43,622 nucleotides of DNA. It comes from Candidatus Dactylopiibacterium carminicum (lineage in GTDB: Bacteria; Pseudomonadota; Gammaproteobacteria; Burkholderiales; Rhodocyclaceae). The position numbers and the translations under genes were made by a program. Positions within the stretch are counted from its first letter, which is position 1. Every line of letters begins with the position of its first letter. This document shows positions 41,236 to 43,622 of the stretch, in pieces. Below the pieces are notes generated by a model. It did not search any database. It saw only the letters and a list, made by a program, of their open reading frames with translations, and was not told where the DNA came from. Where the stretch lies: positions 1 to 43,622 of the forward strand of contig NZ_MDUX01000027.1 in assembly GCF_014736495.1 (NCBI RefSeq), given 5' to 3'.

Positions 41236-42267
41236 TCAATGCCGCCGTGCCACCAAGGCACGCAGAGGTGCCGGCAAAAAGGCGCGCAGGCGTGCGGCGA
41301 TGGCTTCCTCGCGACGCTGCCAGAGGATGCCCAGCCAGATCACGCCAAGGCCGATCAGGGTCAGCAGGAAGGGGAACAGCATGCTGTCGCGAAACACCTC
41401 GTAAGCGAGGTGGCCGACATAACCCGCAGCCCCGAGCCCGCCGCAGACCACGAAGACCCGCCGTGCCAGCGTGGCGCCGACGCCGATCATCAGGAGGTTG
41501 ACGCAGAGGTAGAGGAACTTGCCCAGCTCGCTGTCCGACCGCAGCATCGACAAACCGCCCCAGAACGCCAGCACGCCGAAGAGATAGAGCCAGAACGGAT
41601 AATCCCGCGCCTGCCGGCTGCGCACATCCACCCAGAAGGCAAACAAGATCATCAGCAGGCCGAACCACAGCGAGACGAACTTGCGCATCTCCCAATCCAC
41701 CGTCGCGCCGAAAAGGAAAGGCGCGAGATCCATGCTCATGTACCACAGCGTGGCCGCGACCGGCATCACCAGGAATGGCAGGCGGTAACGCCAGAGCATC
41801 ACTGCGCCGACCGCCAGCGTGCCCAGCTCCATGATCAGCCAGCGCCAGTCGATGTAGGCATGGTAATCACGGTAGACGCGCCCGTCCGCCCACCAGCCGA
41901 AGGCTACCTGCAAGCCGTAGATCGCCAGCGGCGCGAGCGCCACCACGAAAGCTGCCGCGATGCCTGCAGGAATCGCCAGTTTCAGGCGATGCAGGAAATG
42001 CTCCGTCAGCCACAGCCCGGCTCCCGCATAGGCCAGCGCGATCCAGAACAGCCCCCAGCCGCCAAAGCGTTCCCATCCCAGATTCATGAACAGCGTCATC
42101 GCCCCGATGGCGATCAGGCCACCGAAGTAGTAGAGGATGTGCGTGAAGCGGAACGAGGGCTGATCCGCCGTCTGCGCCTGCAGGAAATCCCACAGCGGCG
42201 CCACCTGCCCGACCCCGATCAGCCCCTGGCGAGCAGCCTCCTCCAGCGACGCATGCGTGATCTTCAT
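41236..42267 (-). CDS. DUF2157-like multi-pass membrane protein
   Basis: Protein of 343 residues. A short N-terminal cytoplasmic helix (LEEAARQGLIGVGQVAPLWDFL) precedes about nine to ten membrane segments, with FRFTHILYYFGGLIAIGAMTLF the first. Aromatic-rich loops (GWERFGGWGLFW) and a basic tail (QRREEAIAARLRAFL) follow. It resembles DUF2157-type proteins, with no known function. It is bounded by 220-240 bp gaps on both sides without further genes and is probably monocistronic. Confidence 0.7.
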   Translation of the reverse strand: MKITHASLEEAARQGLIGVGQVAPLWDFLQAQTADQPSFRFTHILYYFGGLIAIGAMTLFMNLGWERFGGWGLFWIALAYAGAGLWLTEHFLHRLKLAIPAGIAAAFVVALAPLAIYGLQVAFGWWADGRVYRDYHAYIDWRWLIMELGTLAVGAVMLWRYRLPFLVMPVAATLWYMSMDLAPFLFGATVDWEMRKFVSLWFGLLMILFAFWVDVRSRQARDYPFWLYLFGVLAFWGGLSMLRSDSELGKFLYLCVNLLMIGVGATLARRVFVVCGGLGAAGYVGHLAYEVFRDSMLFPFLLTLIGLGVIWLGILWQRREEAIAARLRAFLPAPLRALVARRH

Positions 42268-42509
42268 GGAAACCCCCTATGGTTCATGGATCTGAATGCG
42301 GTGTCTTATACGCCAGAATCCACGCTCAAGGCGTAAGCCAGGTGTGGGTCGCCATCGATGGCGCCCTGCCAGTCAAAGACAGAAAAACGGCAGGGGTGGT
42401 GCATGCCTGCTGGCTCCTTGCGGCCCCACGACGACCTGATCCTGCGCCGCGACCAGGGCCGCCATGACGCAGGCACAGACCGACATCATCCACGGCACAG
42501 GAGACTGAC

Positions 42510-43571
42510 ATGCATACTCAAGGTTCCGGCAAGACGATCGGCTTCGGCCTCATCGGCGCCGGCATGATCGCCAACTATCACGCGGCAGCCATCCAGGCGC
42601 TCGCCGCACACCACAACGTGCGTCTGGTCGGCATCGCGTGCAGGACGGCCGCCACCGCTGAGCAGTTCGCCCTCAAGCACGGGCTGCCGTTCCATACCAG
42701 CGATACGGCCGCGCTCGTGGCCCATCCGGACATCGACGTCGTCTGCATCGTCACGCCCAGCGGCGCGCACCTCGAACCGGCACTGCAGGCCATCGCTGCC
42801 GGCAAGCACGTGGTCGTCGAGAAGCCGCTGGAAATCAGCGTGGCGCGCGTCGACGCCATGCTGGCGGCGGCCGACCGCGCCGGCCTGATGGTCGCCGCCA
42901 TCTTCCAGGCGCGCTTCTCGGAAGGCGCCCGTGCGCTCAAGGCCGCTCTGGACAGGGGCCGCTTCGGCCGCCTCTCGCTGTGCAGTGCCTACGTGAAATG
43001 GTATCGCAGCAAGGAATACTACAAAGGCTGGAAGGGCACGCTCGCGCTGGACGGCGGCGGCGCGCTGATGAACCAGGCGATCCACGCGGTCGACCTGCTG
43101 CAATGGCTGGCCGGCATGCCCAGCGAAGTATTCGCCTGGACCACCCGCCGCGTGCATACCGGCATCGAAGCGGAAGACACCGCCTGCGCCTCGCTACGCT
43201 TTGCGCACGGCGCGCTCGGCAGCATCGAGGCAACCACCGCCGCGTGGCCGGGCTGGGAGCGGCGGATCGACATCTGCGGCGAATTCGGCTCGGCCTCGAT
43301 CGAGGACGATCGCATCGTGCGCTGGGATTTCCGCGAGGCCGAACCCGGCGATGCAGCGCTGCTGGCTGCCAACGGCGGGCAGGCTCAATCGGGTGCCGGC
43401 GCGCCCGACCAGATCAGCTTCCACGGCCATCTGCGCCAGCTGGAGGAAGTCGTCCTCGCGCTGGAAGGCCAGGCGCCCCTGAGCGTCAGCGGCCGGGATG
43501 CCCGCAATACCGTCTCGCTGGTCTGCGGGATATACGAATCGGCAAAGCGCGGCGTACCCGTGCAACTCTAG
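42510..43571 (+). CDS. Gfo/Idh/MocA-family NAD(P)-dependent oxidoreductase
   Basis: Protein of 353 residues. The N-terminal Rossmann fold has GFGLIGAGMIANYHA for the dinucleotide. HVVVEKPLEISVARVDAML contains the EKP motif with the conserved Lys. The C-terminal domain has WKGTLALDGGGALMNQAIHAVDLLQWL, where the Asp and His (IHAVDLL) act in catalysis. By family it oxidises a sugar or inositol-type substrate; the specific one is unknown. A GGAG ribosome site lies eight bases before ATG. It stands alone near the window end. Confidence 0.92.
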   Translation: MHTQGSGKTIGFGLIGAGMIANYHAAAIQALAAHHNVRLVGIACRTAATAEQFALKHGLPFHTSDTAALVAHPDIDVVCIVTPSGAHLEPALQAIAAGKHVVVEKPLEISVARVDAMLAAADRAGLMVAAIFQARFSEGARALKAALDRGRFGRLSLCSAYVKWYRSKEYYKGWKGTLALDGGGALMNQAIHAVDLLQWLAGMPSEVFAWTTRRVHTGIEAEDTACASLRFAHGALGSIEATTAAWPGWERRIDICGEFGSASIEDDRIVRWDFREAEPGDAALLAANGGQAQSGAGAPDQISFHGHLRQLEEVVLALEGQAPLSVSGRDARNTVSLVCGIYESAKRGVPVQL

Positions 43572-43622
43572 GGCGTGTTCACAGTAGCCAGATATAGGCG
43601 CATGCGAGATGCAAGAAGGCGC
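43572..43622. other. Intergenic end of window, possible start of a dispersed element
   Basis: The last 51 bases (TGTTCACAGTAGCCAG, then GCATGCGAGATGCAAG) loosely resemble the start of the repeat-like stretch after hemH (TGTTCGCC..., TGCGAGGTGAAGAG). With the window starting inside an IS, this edge may also be a repeat-caused contig break. Weak evidence. Confidence 0.25.

Overview
The window looks like part of a betaproteobacterial chromosome, possibly Rhodocyclales-like; the order is an inference from gene content and codon use, not something I could search. It carries a microaerobic cbb3 oxidase locus with an FNR/ANR regulator, a type IV pilus minor-pilin operon, and a GC-rich housekeeping and accessory region. 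It begins 55 bp inside one copy of an IS3-family element (IS51-like ends), and a second copy lies at 17192-18428. The two copies are inverted with their left ends facing each other, so they bracket about 17.1 kb holding the oxidase and pilin genes.

Region 56-9811: an FNR-type regulator (its upstream region replaced by the IS) and a universal stress protein lie on the + strand. They converge on a complete cbb3 oxidase locus on the - strand, in the transcription order ccoI-ccoS, then ccoN-O-Q-P-G-H. Between ccoS and ccoN are two TTGAC-N4-GTCAA FNR boxes. One serves ccoN. The other sits at class II spacing from a good -10 and is followed about 108 nt later by a strong intrinsic terminator, which predicts an FNR-controlled small RNA. 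A tRNA-Thr(CGT) with its own promoter and terminator lies upstream of ccoI.

Region 10019-17137: a tightly overlapping operon pilE-fimU-pilV-pilW-pilX-pilY1 encodes the minor pilins and the tip adhesin of a type IV pilus. It is visibly AT-richer than the rest. The IS follows directly; its orfB carries a frameshift.

Region 18431-28678: a spermidine-synthase-like protein, an AraC/GyrI-like regulator, ferrochelatase, a small YvlD/holin-like membrane protein and a tyrosine phosphatase on +. On - are nadC, a DMT transporter, and an overlapping operon gntR-allantoicase-ureidoglycolate lyase-lrgA-lrgB. A perfect 19-bp palindrome just upstream of gntR is its likely operator. A stretch of dispersed repeats (28201-28620) follows.

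Region 28679-43571: a PAS-PAS-GGDEF protein with glpM; a PhoPQ-like two-component system with a (frameshifted) PepSY gene, divergent from a YgiW-type periplasmic protein; a DUF748/AsmA-like giant; a HExxH lipoprotein peptidase; an MscS channel; a pectinesterase-family lipoprotein interrupted by an in-frame TGA; a DUF2157-like membrane protein; and a Gfo/Idh/MocA oxidoreductase. The divergent PepSY/YgiW intergenic region carries two GTTCAG-N5-GTTCAG direct repeats, one per strand, resembling PhoP boxes. Four genes carry lesions (IS orfB, PepSY, the YgiW start codon, pectinesterase); sequencing error and real decay cannot be separated from the sequence alone.
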